Assembly (NCBI GenBank): GCA_902495525.1
Contig: CABUXL010000010.1
Location: forward strand, 1 to 60,431
Origin: an uncultured Collinsella sp.
GTDB lineage: Bacteria; Actinomycetota; Coriobacteriia; Coriobacteriales; Coriobacteriaceae
Direction: 5' to 3'
Length of the DNA stretch: 60,431 bases
The position numbers and the translations under genes were made by a program. The notes under the pieces were generated by a model that was not told the origin of the DNA, searched no databases, and saw only the letters and a program-made list of their open reading frames with translations. Shown piece after piece: positions 42,630 through 52,056 of this stretch; position 1 is the stretch's first letter; every line of letters begins with the position of its first letter.

Positions 42630-44390
42630 GTGGCCGACCAGGACATTAAGATGCTCATCGAGCGCATTATGGCCGAGGCCCGGACCCATCAGTCCGCCCG
42701 CTTCTCAAGCGAAGTCTATGCTGACGAGCCGATTCTCAAAACCGGTCGTCAGATGCAGAATTTCCTTCCCGACCAGTACCGCAAGATGCGCGAGATATCG
42801 CGCTGGCAGGATGACCCCAAAGGCGGCGCGGGTCGCTGGCTTTCGGAAGCCGAGCTTTTCTACCGCCAGGGCCTGCTGATGGCCGACTTTGAGGACGACT
42901 GTCCCTACAACGGCACCTTTAAGTCGTACTTTCCCACCTACAACGCCATGAGCGACCGGCAGTTGCGCGGCTACTTTACCTGGCGTGCCCAAGTGCGCCG
43001 CGGAACCGTCGAGGAAACGTCTACGTCCTTTGCCTTTCTGTATCTCTATGAGCTGATCTGCGGCATTGGCGTAGATGATCCGCTCGAAGGTTTTAACAAG
43101 ATCAAGGCCTTTTGGGATGTCTATCGCGCCTTCGAGCCCGGCATCGACCGGTTTGCGCGCGTGTGGCTGCAGGATTACGCCGTGTTCCACGGGCTCGACC
43201 CCAAGCTGCTTCGTGACTCTAAAACCGTCATGTTCGATAACGCCCTTATCGAGCTGCGACGCGCGGCACGAGACCTTGTACCAGCACCGGCACCGTCCGG
43301 CCAGACCCCTAAGCGTCGCAAAACCTCCGAGCCCACGCTCCCCCTTCCGCCCGATGAGGTGCGCGAGGAGCGACTCATGGCCGCCATCAACGCCCTCTCC
43401 ACGTACAACCTAAATAACTCGCGGCTCGATCGCAGCCACCACCGCGATCTGCGCCACGTAGCATGCGCCGTGTATGTCCGCATGGCGCGCTACTATGACA
43501 CGCACCGAAAGACCGGCATCGTGGCGAGTTTATTTGGGGAGGAGACGGCCATGCCCTACACCATGTTTGCCTCGGCCGTATTCTTTGCGCCCGAGCGCCA
43601 CGAGGACTGCGAATACCGCTTGGATCCTATCCATATCTACCGTTGCCAAAACGGCTTTTGGGAATGTATGCGTATCCACGGTAGTGGGCAAAAGAGCAAC
43701 AAGCTCGGTGAAATGATGCGCGCCTGCGACCAACGCCTGCGCCTGGCGCTGGACCCCGCCCATCCCCTTAAGGAAGAAAAGGTCCCCAAATATCTGGCCA
43801 AGATTATCGATGACGAGATTGTGGCATGGCTTTCGTGGGACGCCGCACACCAGCCCGTCAAGATCGATATCGACCTGACTCAGCTGGGGCACATTCGGAG
43901 CGCCGCTGCGCAAACGCGCGAAGCGCTTTTAATCGATGAAGAGCGCGAGGACAGCGCGCCCGTGGAAGTCGAGACAGCGAACTCAGGGCAACCGGAAGCC
44001 GAGCCCGTAGCCGACGCGATTGTCGAGGCGGTCGCGGCACCCATTCGGCAGGACGAGACCGACGAGCCAACCATATCCACCGAACAGTTTGGTGTCGTGG
44101 CACCGCTTCTCGCGCCGACGCCCGCGTTCGCAGCTGTTGCGCCCGCTGACGCCACGAACGAACTCACGCCTGCCGCAGACGCCTATCTCCGCGCGCTGCT
44201 CGAGCACAACGCAGTACAGGCGGAATCGGCGGTAGTGCAATCGGGGCAGAGCGAGGACATGCTCGTCGACAGCATCAACGAGGCGCTCTTTGACCTGGTG
44301 GGAGACACCATTATCGAATTCGGCGCGGCAGGACCGCAAATTATCGAGGATTACGAAGCAGACGTGAGAGGATACCTAGACCATGAGTGA
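42630..44390 (+). CDS. TerB_N/TerB_C-domain protein (first gene of the module)
   Basis: 586 residues. The N-terminal domain (about 40-215, FYRQGLLMADFEDDCP through the ELICGIGV region) is TerB_N-like, rich in aromatic and acidic residues. A second helical part (about 250-430) follows a basic Pro-rich linker. A low-complexity Ala/Glu/Pro stretch (about 432-520) leads to a C-terminal TerB_C-like segment (VDSINEALFDLVGDTIIE). Such proteins are linked to phage and stress systems and are predicted to serve as DNA-processing partners. GTG start with GGAGAGGAG upstream; its stop overlaps the next gene by eight bases. Confidence 0.8.
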   Translation: MADQDIKMLIERIMAEARTHQSARFSSEVYADEPILKTGRQMQNFLPDQYRKMREISRWQDDPKGGAGRWLSEAELFYRQGLLMADFEDDCPYNGTFKSYFPTYNAMSDRQLRGYFTWRAQVRRGTVEETSTSFAFLYLYELICGIGVDDPLEGFNKIKAFWDVYRAFEPGIDRFARVWLQDYAVFHGLDPKLLRDSKTVMFDNALIELRRAARDLVPAPAPSGQTPKRRKTSEPTLPLPPDEVREERLMAAINALSTYNLNNSRLDRSHHRDLRHVACAVYVRMARYYDTHRKTGIVASLFGEETAMPYTMFASAVFFAPERHEDCEYRLDPIHIYRCQNGFWECMRIHGSGQKSNKLGEMMRACDQRLRLALDPAHPLKEEKVPKYLAKIIDDEIVAWLSWDAAHQPVKIDIDLTQLGHIRSAAAQTREALLIDEEREDSAPVEVETANSGQPEAEPVADAIVEAVAAPIRQDETDEPTISTEQFGVVAPLLAPTPAFAAVAPADATNELTPAADAYLRALLEHNAVQAESAVVQSGQSEDMLVDSINEALFDLVGDTIIEFGAAGPQIIEDYEADVRGYLDHE

Positions 44391-45687
44391 TACCGCATCC
44401 GCAGCACCCCGCGTGCCCAAGCGCGTCGCCGCCGTCATTCTCAACTCACTCAAGGGCGGCGTGGTCCCGCGCATCGGCCTTCCCTACATCACCGTAGGGC
44501 GCGAGGTCGAGATCCGCGCCCTGCTCACCGATCTGAGTCTCATCGCCGACGGTGGCGCGAGCTTCCGCTTTCTGGTCGGTCGTTACGGCGCCGGCAAGAG
44601 CTTTTTGCTCCAGACCATCCGCACGCACGCCATGGGCGAGGGATTCGTCGTCGCTGATGCCGACCTGTCGCCCGAGCGCCGCCTGCAAGGCGGTCAGGGG
44701 CAGGGCCTTGCCACCTACCGCGAGCTCATCCGCAACATATCGACCAAGACGCGCCCCGAGGGCGGTGCGCTCAGCCTTATTCTGGATCGCTGGGTCGCCT
44801 CGTGTGCCGACGTCGACGAGTCGGTCGTCAATACCCAACTGGCCCCGCTCGAGGAGATGGTCCACGGCTTTGACTTCACCCGCATGCTCCGCCGCTATCG
44901 CACGGCCGTATCCGAGGGCGACGAAGAGACCATGAGCCGCGTGACCAAATGGATCCGCGGCGAATACCGCACCAAGAGCGAGGCTCGCGCCGAACTGGGC
45001 TCCTCGACCATCATCAGCGATGACGACTGGTACGACTACGTTAAGCTCATTGCGCGCTTTTTGGTCTGCAGCGGCTACAAGGGCATGCTGGTGCTCATCG
45101 ACGAGCTCGTGAATCTGTACAAGATTCCCAACGCGATTACGCGCCAATATAACTACGAGAAGATCCTGACCATGTACAACGACACGCTCCAGGGCAAGGC
45201 GCAGTACCTGGGCATGATCATGGGCGGCACTCCAACCTCCATCGAAGACCGCCGCCGCGGCGTGTTCTCCTACGAGGCTCTGCGCAGCCGACTCGCTCAG
45301 GGTCGCTTTGCGCGCGAGGACCTTAAGGACATGCTCGCACCCATCATCCGCCTGCAGCCACTCACCTATGAGGAGCTGCTGGTGCTGATCGAAAAACTCA
45401 TGCAAATTCACGCCGGCTACTTTGGCTGGACGCCCACGCTTACCGAGAACGACTTGGTGGACTTCCTCAAGATCGAGTTCGGTCGTGTGGGAGCCGATAC
45501 GCATCTGACGCCGCGTGAAGTTATTCGTGACTTTATCGAGCTGCTCGACATCCTATGCCAGAACCCCGACGCCAACGTAGCCGAGCTGCTGCAAAGCGTC
45601 GGCGGTGACGCGCTGGCGCCAGCAACCGCAACAGGCGACACCGATACCGCAGGCGGCGACCGTAACTTCGCCGAATTCACCATCTAA
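44383..45687 (+). CDS. BrxD-like P-loop ATPase (DUF2791)
   Basis: 434 residues. Walker A GRYGAGKS (66-73), Walker B MLVLIDE (235-241) and a later GTPTSIEDRRRGVFSYEALRSRL region give an AAA/ORC-like ATPase. The FLVGRYGAGKSFLLQTI context and the sensor stretch match BrxD, the small ATPase of type 2 BREX, from memory. Here it is not with pglX or pglZ but between a TerB_N protein and an Lhr-like helicase. It probably powers assembly or DNA loading of the complex. Overlaps the upstream gene by eight bases. Confidence 0.83.
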   Translation: MSDTASAAPRVPKRVAAVILNSLKGGVVPRIGLPYITVGREVEIRALLTDLSLIADGGASFRFLVGRYGAGKSFLLQTIRTHAMGEGFVVADADLSPERRLQGGQGQGLATYRELIRNISTKTRPEGGALSLILDRWVASCADVDESVVNTQLAPLEEMVHGFDFTRMLRRYRTAVSEGDEETMSRVTKWIRGEYRTKSEARAELGSSTIISDDDWYDYVKLIARFLVCSGYKGMLVLIDELVNLYKIPNAITRQYNYEKILTMYNDTLQGKAQYLGMIMGGTPTSIEDRRRGVFSYEALRSRLAQGRFAREDLKDMLAPIIRLQPLTYEELLVLIEKLMQIHAGYFGWTPTLTENDLVDFLKIEFGRVGADTHLTPREVIRDFIELLDILCQNPDANVAELLQSVGGDALAPATATGDTDTAGGDRNFAEFTI

Positions 45688-45722
45688 CCTGCCAAAAAGG
45701 GACAGGTTTATTTTGGCAGGTT
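45686..45722 (+). terminator. Hairpin with T-run between the ATPase and helicase genes
   Basis: AACCTGCCAAAA (45686-45697) and its exact complement (45711-45722) form a 12-bp stem whose loop contains GGGACAGG. TTTTATC follows. It starts within the stop of the ATPase gene, 81 bases before the helicase start, so it could lower helicase expression or end transcription. The loop core matches other palindromes in the window. Confidence 0.75.
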
Positions 45723-45803
45723 TTATCTGGGCAAACGTCGAGGCATTAATGCAGCAAGCCACTGCCCACCGCGTTGAGAGATTCGTTTTTGAGAGGAGGC
45801 CCC

Positions 45804-48248
45804 GTGAGCGCCTTTGACAGATATGCTCCGTTTATCCAAGACTTCATCTACTCCCACGATTGGGAGAGTCTGCGCTCTATCCAGGTTGCAGCGGCATACG
45901 CCATCTTTAACACGCAAGATAATGTGCTCCTGACGGCATCCACGGCTTCCGGCAAAACCGAGGCAGCCTTCTTTCCCATCCTGACCGAGTTTTGGGAGAA
46001 CCCGCCCGCAAGCGTGGGCGCCCTCTACATCGGCCCCCTCAAGGCGCTCATCAATGATCAGTTCGTCCGTCTCAACGACCTCTGCGAAGAGGCCGATATC
46101 CCTGTCTGGCACTGGCATGGCGATGTCTCGCAGTCGCACAAGGCTAAGCTCATCAAAAAACCGAGCGGCATCTTGCAGATTACGCCCGAGTCACTCGAAG
46201 CGCTCTTAATCCATAAGCACATGGCGATTCCGCGCATGTTTTGCGACCTGCGCTACGTGGTCATCGACGAGGTCCATTCGCTCATGCGCGGCGACCGTGG
46301 CGGGCAGACGCTCTGCCTTATCGAGCGGCTCTCGCGCATGGCCGGCGTGCAGCCTCGACGCATCGGCCTTTCTGCCACCATCGGCGACCCCGAGCGCACG
46401 GGCGCTTTTCTCTCACAGGGAACGGGGCGCGACTGTGTTATCCCCCGCTTTGAAGAACCGCGCCGCGTGTGGCGCATCTCCATGGAGCACTTCTACAACT
46501 CGGGTCCCCAGGCACAGCAGCGGGGATTCGAGAGCACGGGTCCTCAAGAGGCCGAAGTGCTTGCGTGCGAGCGTATCGAGGCGGCGGCATCCGCGGCACT
46601 GCCCGCCGGCGCCCAAGACATGCGTCACAGCGGACAGCTCACACAAGAGGAGCGCCGTCAACGTCGTGAGCGGGCACGGAGCAAGGCCGCTCCCAAGGAC
46701 CGCCAAACTTCCTCGGCCCCCGAGGGCGAAGTCGACATCCCACGAGCGACCGAGCAGGCGCTTCTCAACCCCACCGACACGGCGCCCGACAACGCCGACC
46801 CCGGTATGGGCTATATCTTTGAACATACGCGCGGCCGTAAGTGCCTGGTCTTTGCCAACTCGCGCGAGGAGGCAGAGGCCGTGTGCTCCATGCTGCGCAG
46901 CTACTGCGAAAGTCGACACGAGCCCGACCGTTTTCTCATCCACCATGGCAATCTTTCGGCATCGCTACGCGAGACGGCCGAAGAACTCATGCGCGATGAG
47001 GAGCAGGCACAGACGACCGTCACCACCTCTACGCTTGAGCTTGGCATCGATATCGGCCGTCTGGAGCGTGCCTTCCAGATCGACGCGCCGTTTACCGTCA
47101 GTTCCTTTTTGCAGCGAATGGGCCGCACGGGACGCCGCGACCTTCCGCCCGAAATGTGGTTTGTCATGCGCGAGGAAGAGCCCGAGCCGCGCACGATGAT
47201 GCCCGAGACCATTCCGTGGAAGCTCCTGCAGGGCATTGCGCTCGTACAACTCTATCGCGAGGAAAAGTGGGTCGAGCCGCCCGAGCTCGATCGACTCCCC
47301 TACAGTCTACTCTACCACCAGACTATGTCGACGCTTGCCAGCACCGGCGAGCTCACGCCAGCAGAGCTTGCCCAGCGCGTGCTCACACTCAGCTATTTCC
47401 ATCGCATCTCGGCCGATGACTATCGCGTACTGCTGCGTCACCTCATTAAGATCGACCATATCCAGGTCACCGAGGGCGGCGGACTCATCGTGGGTCTCGC
47501 GGGCGAGCGCATCATCAACAACTTTAAGTTCTACGCCGTATTCCAGGAAAACGAGGAGTTCACCGTTCGTAGCGAGTCGGCCGAATTGGGCACGATCGTC
47601 AACCCGCCACCGCCCGGTGAGCGCATCGCCATCGCCGGACACTGCTGGATTGTCGAGGAAGTGGACTGGAAGCGCCACACCGTCTTTGCCACGCAGGTCA
47701 AGGGTCGTGTGCCGGCCTACTTTGGCGACTGCCCCGGTGACATCAATACACACGTACTCGAGCGCATGCGCAAGACGCTCAACGAGCACGCGACATATCC
47801 GTACCTCATGGGTAACGCACGGGCTCGCTTGGCGCAGGCTCGTCATACCGCCGAGATTTCGGGTGCGGGAACTAAACCGCTCATTAACCTGGGCGGCGAC
47901 ACCTGGGTACTCTTCCCCTGGCTGGGCAGCTACGCCTTTTTGGCGCTCGAGCGCATGCTCAAGATTAAATGTGCCGCGGAGCTGGGCCTTCGCGGACTCG
48001 ACCCATCACGCCCGTACTTTATGCAGTTTAAGATGAAGGCCGACGAAGAGACGTTCTTTGAGGTGCTCGCCGCCGAGGCCGAGAAGGACTTCGACCCCAT
48101 CGAGCTCGTCTATCCTGGCGAGGTGCCTTACTTTGACCGCTACGACGAGTTTGTTCCCGAAGAGCTCGTGCGCAAGGGCTTTGCCGAAGGCGTGCTCGAC
48201 ATAGAGGGCATGAAGCAGCGCGTTCTCGGCTGGCGCGACCACGCCTAA
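45804..48248 (+). CDS. DEAD/DEAH helicase, BrxHI/Lhr-like
   Basis: 814 residues. Superfamily 2 helicase: Walker A STASGKT (46-52), motif II DEVH (155-158), motif III SATIGD, a long charged insertion (about 270-330, rich in Arg, Glu and Pro), then the second RecA domain with CLVFANSREEAE, TSTLELGIDIG and QRMGRTGRR. A large C-terminal region of winged-helix and Lhr-core type follows. BrxHI of type 2 BREX is the closest kin I know. It should unwind or translocate nucleic acid. GTG at 45804 with GGAGG upstream (a TTG at 45774 is less likely). Confidence 0.85.
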   Translation: MSAFDRYAPFIQDFIYSHDWESLRSIQVAAAYAIFNTQDNVLLTASTASGKTEAAFFPILTEFWENPPASVGALYIGPLKALINDQFVRLNDLCEEADIPVWHWHGDVSQSHKAKLIKKPSGILQITPESLEALLIHKHMAIPRMFCDLRYVVIDEVHSLMRGDRGGQTLCLIERLSRMAGVQPRRIGLSATIGDPERTGAFLSQGTGRDCVIPRFEEPRRVWRISMEHFYNSGPQAQQRGFESTGPQEAEVLACERIEAAASAALPAGAQDMRHSGQLTQEERRQRRERARSKAAPKDRQTSSAPEGEVDIPRATEQALLNPTDTAPDNADPGMGYIFEHTRGRKCLVFANSREEAEAVCSMLRSYCESRHEPDRFLIHHGNLSASLRETAEELMRDEEQAQTTVTTSTLELGIDIGRLERAFQIDAPFTVSSFLQRMGRTGRRDLPPEMWFVMREEEPEPRTMMPETIPWKLLQGIALVQLYREEKWVEPPELDRLPYSLLYHQTMSTLASTGELTPAELAQRVLTLSYFHRISADDYRVLLRHLIKIDHIQVTEGGGLIVGLAGERIINNFKFYAVFQENEEFTVRSESAELGTIVNPPPPGERIAIAGHCWIVEEVDWKRHTVFATQVKGRVPAYFGDCPGDINTHVLERMRKTLNEHATYPYLMGNARARLAQARHTAEISGAGTKPLINLGGDTWVLFPWLGSYAFLALERMLKIKCAAELGLRGLDPSRPYFMQFKMKADEETFFEVLAAEAEKDFDPIELVYPGEVPYFDRYDEFVPEELVRKGFAEGVLDIEGMKQRVLGWRDHA

Positions 48249-48274
48249 GACCAGTCTTTTTGGGACGGGGAGAC

Positions 48275-49153
48275 CTATTTTTCGTGAAGGACGGTGCCGA
48301 GGAAGTCGGTGTCGAAGGGCACGGCTTCGGCAAAGGCGTAGTTGCCGTCGCTGGCGATGAGCAGGTAGTTTTCCTCGCCGCCGAACTTCGCATCGCCACA
48401 TGGGACCACCCAGGCGTGGGCGAATACCTCGAGTGCCGTGGCAGTGCAGTCGCGCAGAAACGTCACGTCGCTCCCCTCGTTTGCGCTCACAATATTGGCA
48501 ACGTAGATACCCCCGGGGTTCAGGCTGCCCCGCACTAAACGCAACGCCTCAACCGTCGCCAGCTCGCGCACAGGCTCGGCACCGCCAAAGCAGTCGCTCA
48601 CGACCGCGTCATAGCGACGATGGCCCACGCTCGTAATGCCCAAATATGAACGAGCCTCGGCGGTTATCACCCGCAGACGATCGCCCGCCGCGCGCTCCAG
48701 CTCGTCCAGGTAGAACCAACGGCGCGCCAGGCGCGTAATCTCGGCATCGTACTCAATGACGTCCATGCGCAAGCTCTCGTGCGACATCAGCGCGAACTTG
48801 GGATAGGCAAACCCACCGCCGCCCAGCATAAGCGTACGGTCGATACCGTGACCATAAGCGTCACGCATTGCGTCCTCGGCCTCAAACACATCGTCAAATG
48901 CACGATAATACGCAAAGACGGGCTCTGCCCAACGATCGCCAACATGGCTTGCGCTTTGGTAGACGCCGCCCTGCACGAGCACGCGAATCTCATCGCCGCC
49001 CTCATCGTGCACGCGTTTCACGCGCGCCAACCCATTGCGGGTTCGCGCAACCTGCAGACAGGCAGCACGAACAGCGACAGCGGCCGCACCAAGCGCCGCG
49101 GCTCCCAGAGCAACGCCGGCAACGACGCCGGCAGAAACACTCGGCTTGTTCAT
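48275..49153 (-). CDS. Spermidine-synthase-like protein
   Basis: 292 residues. LMLGGGGFAYPKFAL (SAM/dcSAM-binding loop), the VIEYDAEITRLARRWF strand and VVSDCFGGAEPV match the spermidine synthase fold (methyltransferase-like). An N-terminal hydrophobic stretch (AGVVAGVALGAAALGAAAVAV) suggests membrane attachment. No speD or other polyamine gene is near, and the usual aspartate pair is only partly evident, so aminopropyl transfer is unproven. Begins directly after the elp3 stop with GGAG upstream, so they are cotranscribed. Confidence 0.72.
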   Translation of the reverse strand: MNKPSVSAGVVAGVALGAAALGAAAVAVRAACLQVARTRNGLARVKRVHDEGGDEIRVLVQGGVYQSASHVGDRWAEPVFAYYRAFDDVFEAEDAMRDAYGHGIDRTLMLGGGGFAYPKFALMSHESLRMDVIEYDAEITRLARRWFYLDELERAAGDRLRVITAEARSYLGITSVGHRRYDAVVSDCFGGAEPVRELATVEALRLVRGSLNPGGIYVANIVSANEGSDVTFLRDCTATALEVFAHAWVVPCGDAKFGGEENYLLIASDGNYAFAEAVPFDTDFLGTVLHEK

Positions 49154-51058
49154 CTAGAGCTCCTTTTGCAGATAAAGGCCATGGTCATAAAATCCAAGAT
49201 GGCGATAGTACTCGCGTGTGCCAATCGCGCTAATCACGTTGATACGTGCATAACCCGCATCCCGGGCAATCTCACACGCACGCTCCACGAGCAGACGCCC
49301 CAGACCGTGATGCTGAGCCGCCTGACCTTGATCCCCCACGCGTGCCGCCATGCCATACACGTGCACCTCACGAATCATCGCCTCGTCCGGCGTCGTCGGC
49401 AACTCGTCCGCATGCGCGGCAACAAACGAATGGTCGGGCAGCGACAACCGCAAAAAGCCCGCGATCTTGCCCTGCGGCGTCATCCACTGCAAAAAGCGCT
49501 CGTGCGTCACCGGCGTCTCGTACGCGACCTCATCAAGGGTCAGCTCATGCAAGTCGGCACCCGCCGTGCTGATTTCGCGATAGCGAATCTCGCGCACCAC
49601 TGCGCCTTCTCCACGAGCCGCCAAGCGATTCTCGACGAGCTGACGCAGGTTGGGCTTCTTGTTGCCCACCATAATGTCGTCGGAACTAAAGTCGCGGATC
49701 ATGCGACTGATACGGCAGAACGCCGGCGTCACCACGATGTCGTCGGCTAACACATCGAGCAGCTCTTCCTCGGTATAGGGACGCCACTCGCCGCGCTCAT
49801 AGCAGCCCACCAGACGCGAGCCCTCGATGAGCGCACACGGGTAGACCTTGACCTCGTCGGGCATAAAGGCCCCTTCGGTCATAAAGCGCTCGTAGTCGCG
49901 CTTGTCCCCCTCGGGCGTGGCGCCCAGCAGGTTAAGCATAAAATGCGCATGGATCTTAAAGCCAAACAATCGTGCAAGCGAAAACGCCCGCTCGATCTGA
50001 GCCACCGAAATGCGACGCTCGTTGATATCGAGCAGGTGCTGGTCGAGACTCTGGATACCCATCTGAATCTTGGTGCAGCCCAGGCGGCGGATGAGCGTGA
50101 GGGCATGCGGCGTTACGGCATCGGGGCGCGTCTCGATAACGAGCCCCACCACACGATGCTTCGCCGTCTCGTTGATGCGCTGCTGGCGCTCGAGCTCTTC
50201 CATGGTTGTCGTTTGCCACTCGGCAACCTCGCCCCACGGCGTACCAGGGCCGTACAGACGACGCACCGCGCGGTTATAGCCGCCCACGGCAGCATCCACG
50301 CGCTCCTGTTCGCCGGCAACACCGCTCGCAAGCTCGGCCTCGTCGGTCGCAATACCGGCAGCCCGATAGCGCTCGCGACGCTCCGCCACCACCGGCGGCA
50401 GCGCATCGGCGGGAGCGTCATCGAGCAGGCGCCCTGCCTCGGCACGGCTGATGCCCGGACGCGCCAACATGGGGTTTGCCGCCACGCCGGCGACGGCATC
50501 GTCATTGAGCGCACGGAAAAGCTCCGACATAAACCACGTCTGATACCCTTGCGGATAGTCGCTCCAGGTGCCACCGAGCACGATGAGCTCAATCTTATCG
50601 GTTGCGTGCCCCATCTGCGAAAGCGCGGTCAGACGAGCGCTCACCTGCAGATACGGGTCAAAGCAATTTTGCTCCGCACGGGCGCACGCCGGCTCGGCGT
50701 GCAGGTAGCTTTTGGGCATGCGCAGATCGTTGGGGCAAAACAGGCAATCGCCCGAGCACGGCCAGGGCTTGGTGATGACGGTAATGGTCGCCACGCCCGA
50801 GGCCGTGCGACGAGGCTTCATACGCAGCACCTGCAACAGTCGACGTTCCAGCTCGGCATCGACATTCCACCCAGCCCAACGAGCCGGCTCCTCACGTTTT
50901 ACCCGCTGGTAGAACGGCAGCAGACGGCGCTTGGCCAAATCGCGTTTGTCAGCACCCTCACGGCGCGCCTCGGCATGTATCAGTTTGACGAGCGCTTTGT
51001 CGTCCACGGTCTCGCCGCGACGCAGAGCCTCGAGTATGTTCAAGATAATCTGTTCCAT
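49154..51058 (-). CDS. elp3: Elp3: radical SAM/GNAT tRNA wobble-uridine enzyme
   Basis: 634 residues. The radical SAM part has PWPCSGDCLFCPND with Cys101, Cys105, Cys108 binding the cluster, and KIQMGIQSLDQH downstream. The C-terminal GNAT domain (about 480-634, VYGMAARVGDQGQAAQHHGLGRLLVERA and GTREYYRHLGF) binds acetyl-CoA. Elp3 makes the 5-carboxymethyl group on wobble U34 of tRNA. It acts within Elongator in eukaryotes, alone in archaea and some bacteria. Upstream spacing to GGGGAC is short. The spermidine-synthase-like gene follows. Confidence 0.92.
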   Translation of the reverse strand: MEQIILNILEALRRGETVDDKALVKLIHAEARREGADKRDLAKRRLLPFYQRVKREEPARWAGWNVDAELERRLLQVLRMKPRRTASGVATITVITKPWPCSGDCLFCPNDLRMPKSYLHAEPACARAEQNCFDPYLQVSARLTALSQMGHATDKIELIVLGGTWSDYPQGYQTWFMSELFRALNDDAVAGVAANPMLARPGISRAEAGRLLDDAPADALPPVVAERRERYRAAGIATDEAELASGVAGEQERVDAAVGGYNRAVRRLYGPGTPWGEVAEWQTTTMEELERQQRINETAKHRVVGLVIETRPDAVTPHALTLIRRLGCTKIQMGIQSLDQHLLDINERRISVAQIERAFSLARLFGFKIHAHFMLNLLGATPEGDKRDYERFMTEGAFMPDEVKVYPCALIEGSRLVGCYERGEWRPYTEEELLDVLADDIVVTPAFCRISRMIRDFSSDDIMVGNKKPNLRQLVENRLAARGEGAVVREIRYREISTAGADLHELTLDEVAYETPVTHERFLQWMTPQGKIAGFLRLSLPDHSFVAAHADELPTTPDEAMIREVHVYGMAARVGDQGQAAQHHGLGRLLVERACEIARDAGYARINVISAIGTREYYRHLGFYDHGLYLQKEL

Positions 51059-51076
51059 GTCCCCATTGTAAAGGTA

Positions 51077-51110
51077 AAGGCGCCGGAGCCGATCTCGGCT
51101 TCGGCGCCTT
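51077..51110 (-). terminator. Terminator downstream of the DUF4097 gene
   Basis: AAGGCGCCGgAGCCGA pairs with TCGGCTtCGGCGCCTT around a two-base centre, one mismatch. The minus strand continues TTTACCTTTAC, a modest T-run. It lies between the stop of the DUF4097 gene and the elp3 start, so it separates those units. Confidence 0.75.
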
Positions 51111-51156
51111 CATCAAACAGCGCAGCTATGGTATATAAGTCTTCGATAACCGCCCG

Positions 51157-52056
51157 TCACTCTGAATCAAATGACATGTCGCCCGAACCGACCTCAAAAC
51201 GATACGTAGCAGACTTATCGCCGTTATCGAATTCAAGATTCAAAATGGTCTCGCCGTCGTAGCCAAGCGGAAGGAAATCGCTCTCGAAGTCGCCGCTGCC
51301 CAAGGTAAGGCTCGCCTTAAAGCCCGTCGAGTTCGGAACCATCATCTCCACATCGCCCGAGCCCACACTCACGTCCATCGACTTCGCGGGGGCCTGGTAG
51401 AGCTCGAACGTCACATCGCCCGAACCGACCTCAGCACTGAGCGCATCAGTCACGCTGCCCGCAAACTCTACATCTCCCGCACCCAGGAAAAGGTCGAAAC
51501 CATCACAGGTGACACCGGCAATCTGCAGATCACCCGAGCCCACGTGCGCGTTGACTCCATTCAGATGTTCGGCAACACGGCGCGGCAGCTCGACCGTAAC
51601 TGAGCGATCGATTGCCTTACCGTCATCACTTCCAAACTGGGAAACCTTGAGCGTCGAGTCCTCGACGGATGCGATGTTCTGCGTCGCGGCCTTGGAGGCA
51701 TCCATACCATTGGCAACGCGTCCCCGCTCGATAACGCGAGCCTTGTTGCCATCAACAACCTTGACGTCCACCGAAGCCGCATTGATATCGAAATCGAGGT
51801 AGCGGAACTCATCGGCATCAAAAGTCATGCTCGAAAGTTGCTGAGGCCGAGCGGAATAGCTGCCGTCGTCCAAGAGATCGTCATCGTCAAACATATCGTC
51901 AAAATCAGACAAATGGCCAAATAGAATACCGGTCGTACGCACCATATCGGAATGAGCCAATAGCCGCGAAGTGCCAAAGACAAGTCCGATGATGAGCGCA
52001 AACGCTCCGATGCCGACGCCCAGGCGCAGCTTGGATTCATGCGAAAGCTTCATCAT
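51157..52056 (-). CDS. DUF4097-type beta-repeat membrane protein
   Basis: 299 residues. A hydrophobic segment (about 11-33) anchors it, followed by an acidic stretch (DFDDMFDDDDLLDDG). The C-terminal two thirds repeats a beta-solenoid-like unit with recurring VGSGDV/LGSGDF/LGAGDVEF blocks, the mark of DUF4097 putative adhesin domains. It is probably the outward-facing partner of the XRE gene upstream, which overlaps it by four bases. Such pairs are often envelope-stress sensors or regulators; the ligand is unknown. Confidence 0.82.
   Translation of the reverse strand: MMKLSHESKLRLGVGIGAFALIIGLVFGTSRLLAHSDMVRTTGILFGHLSDFDDMFDDDDLLDDGSYSARPQQLSSMTFDADEFRYLDFDINAASVDVKVVDGNKARVIERGRVANGMDASKAATQNIASVEDSTLKVSQFGSDDGKAIDRSVTVELPRRVAEHLNGVNAHVGSGDLQIAGVTCDGFDLFLGAGDVEFAGSVTDALSAEVGSGDVTFELYQAPAKSMDVSVGSGDVEMMVPNSTGFKASLTLGSGDFESDFLPLGYDGETILNLEFDNGDKSATYRFEVGSGDMSFDSE

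Noticed and set aside
42630..48248. A complete BREX system
   Set aside because: No pglX methyltransferase, pglZ phosphatase, pglW or pglY-like gene is in the window; only BrxD- and BrxHI-like proteins are present with a TerB protein.
48249..48290. Another GGGAC palindrome after the helicase gene
   Set aside because: GACCAGTC and GGGACGGGGAGACC are present but do not form a convincing stem.
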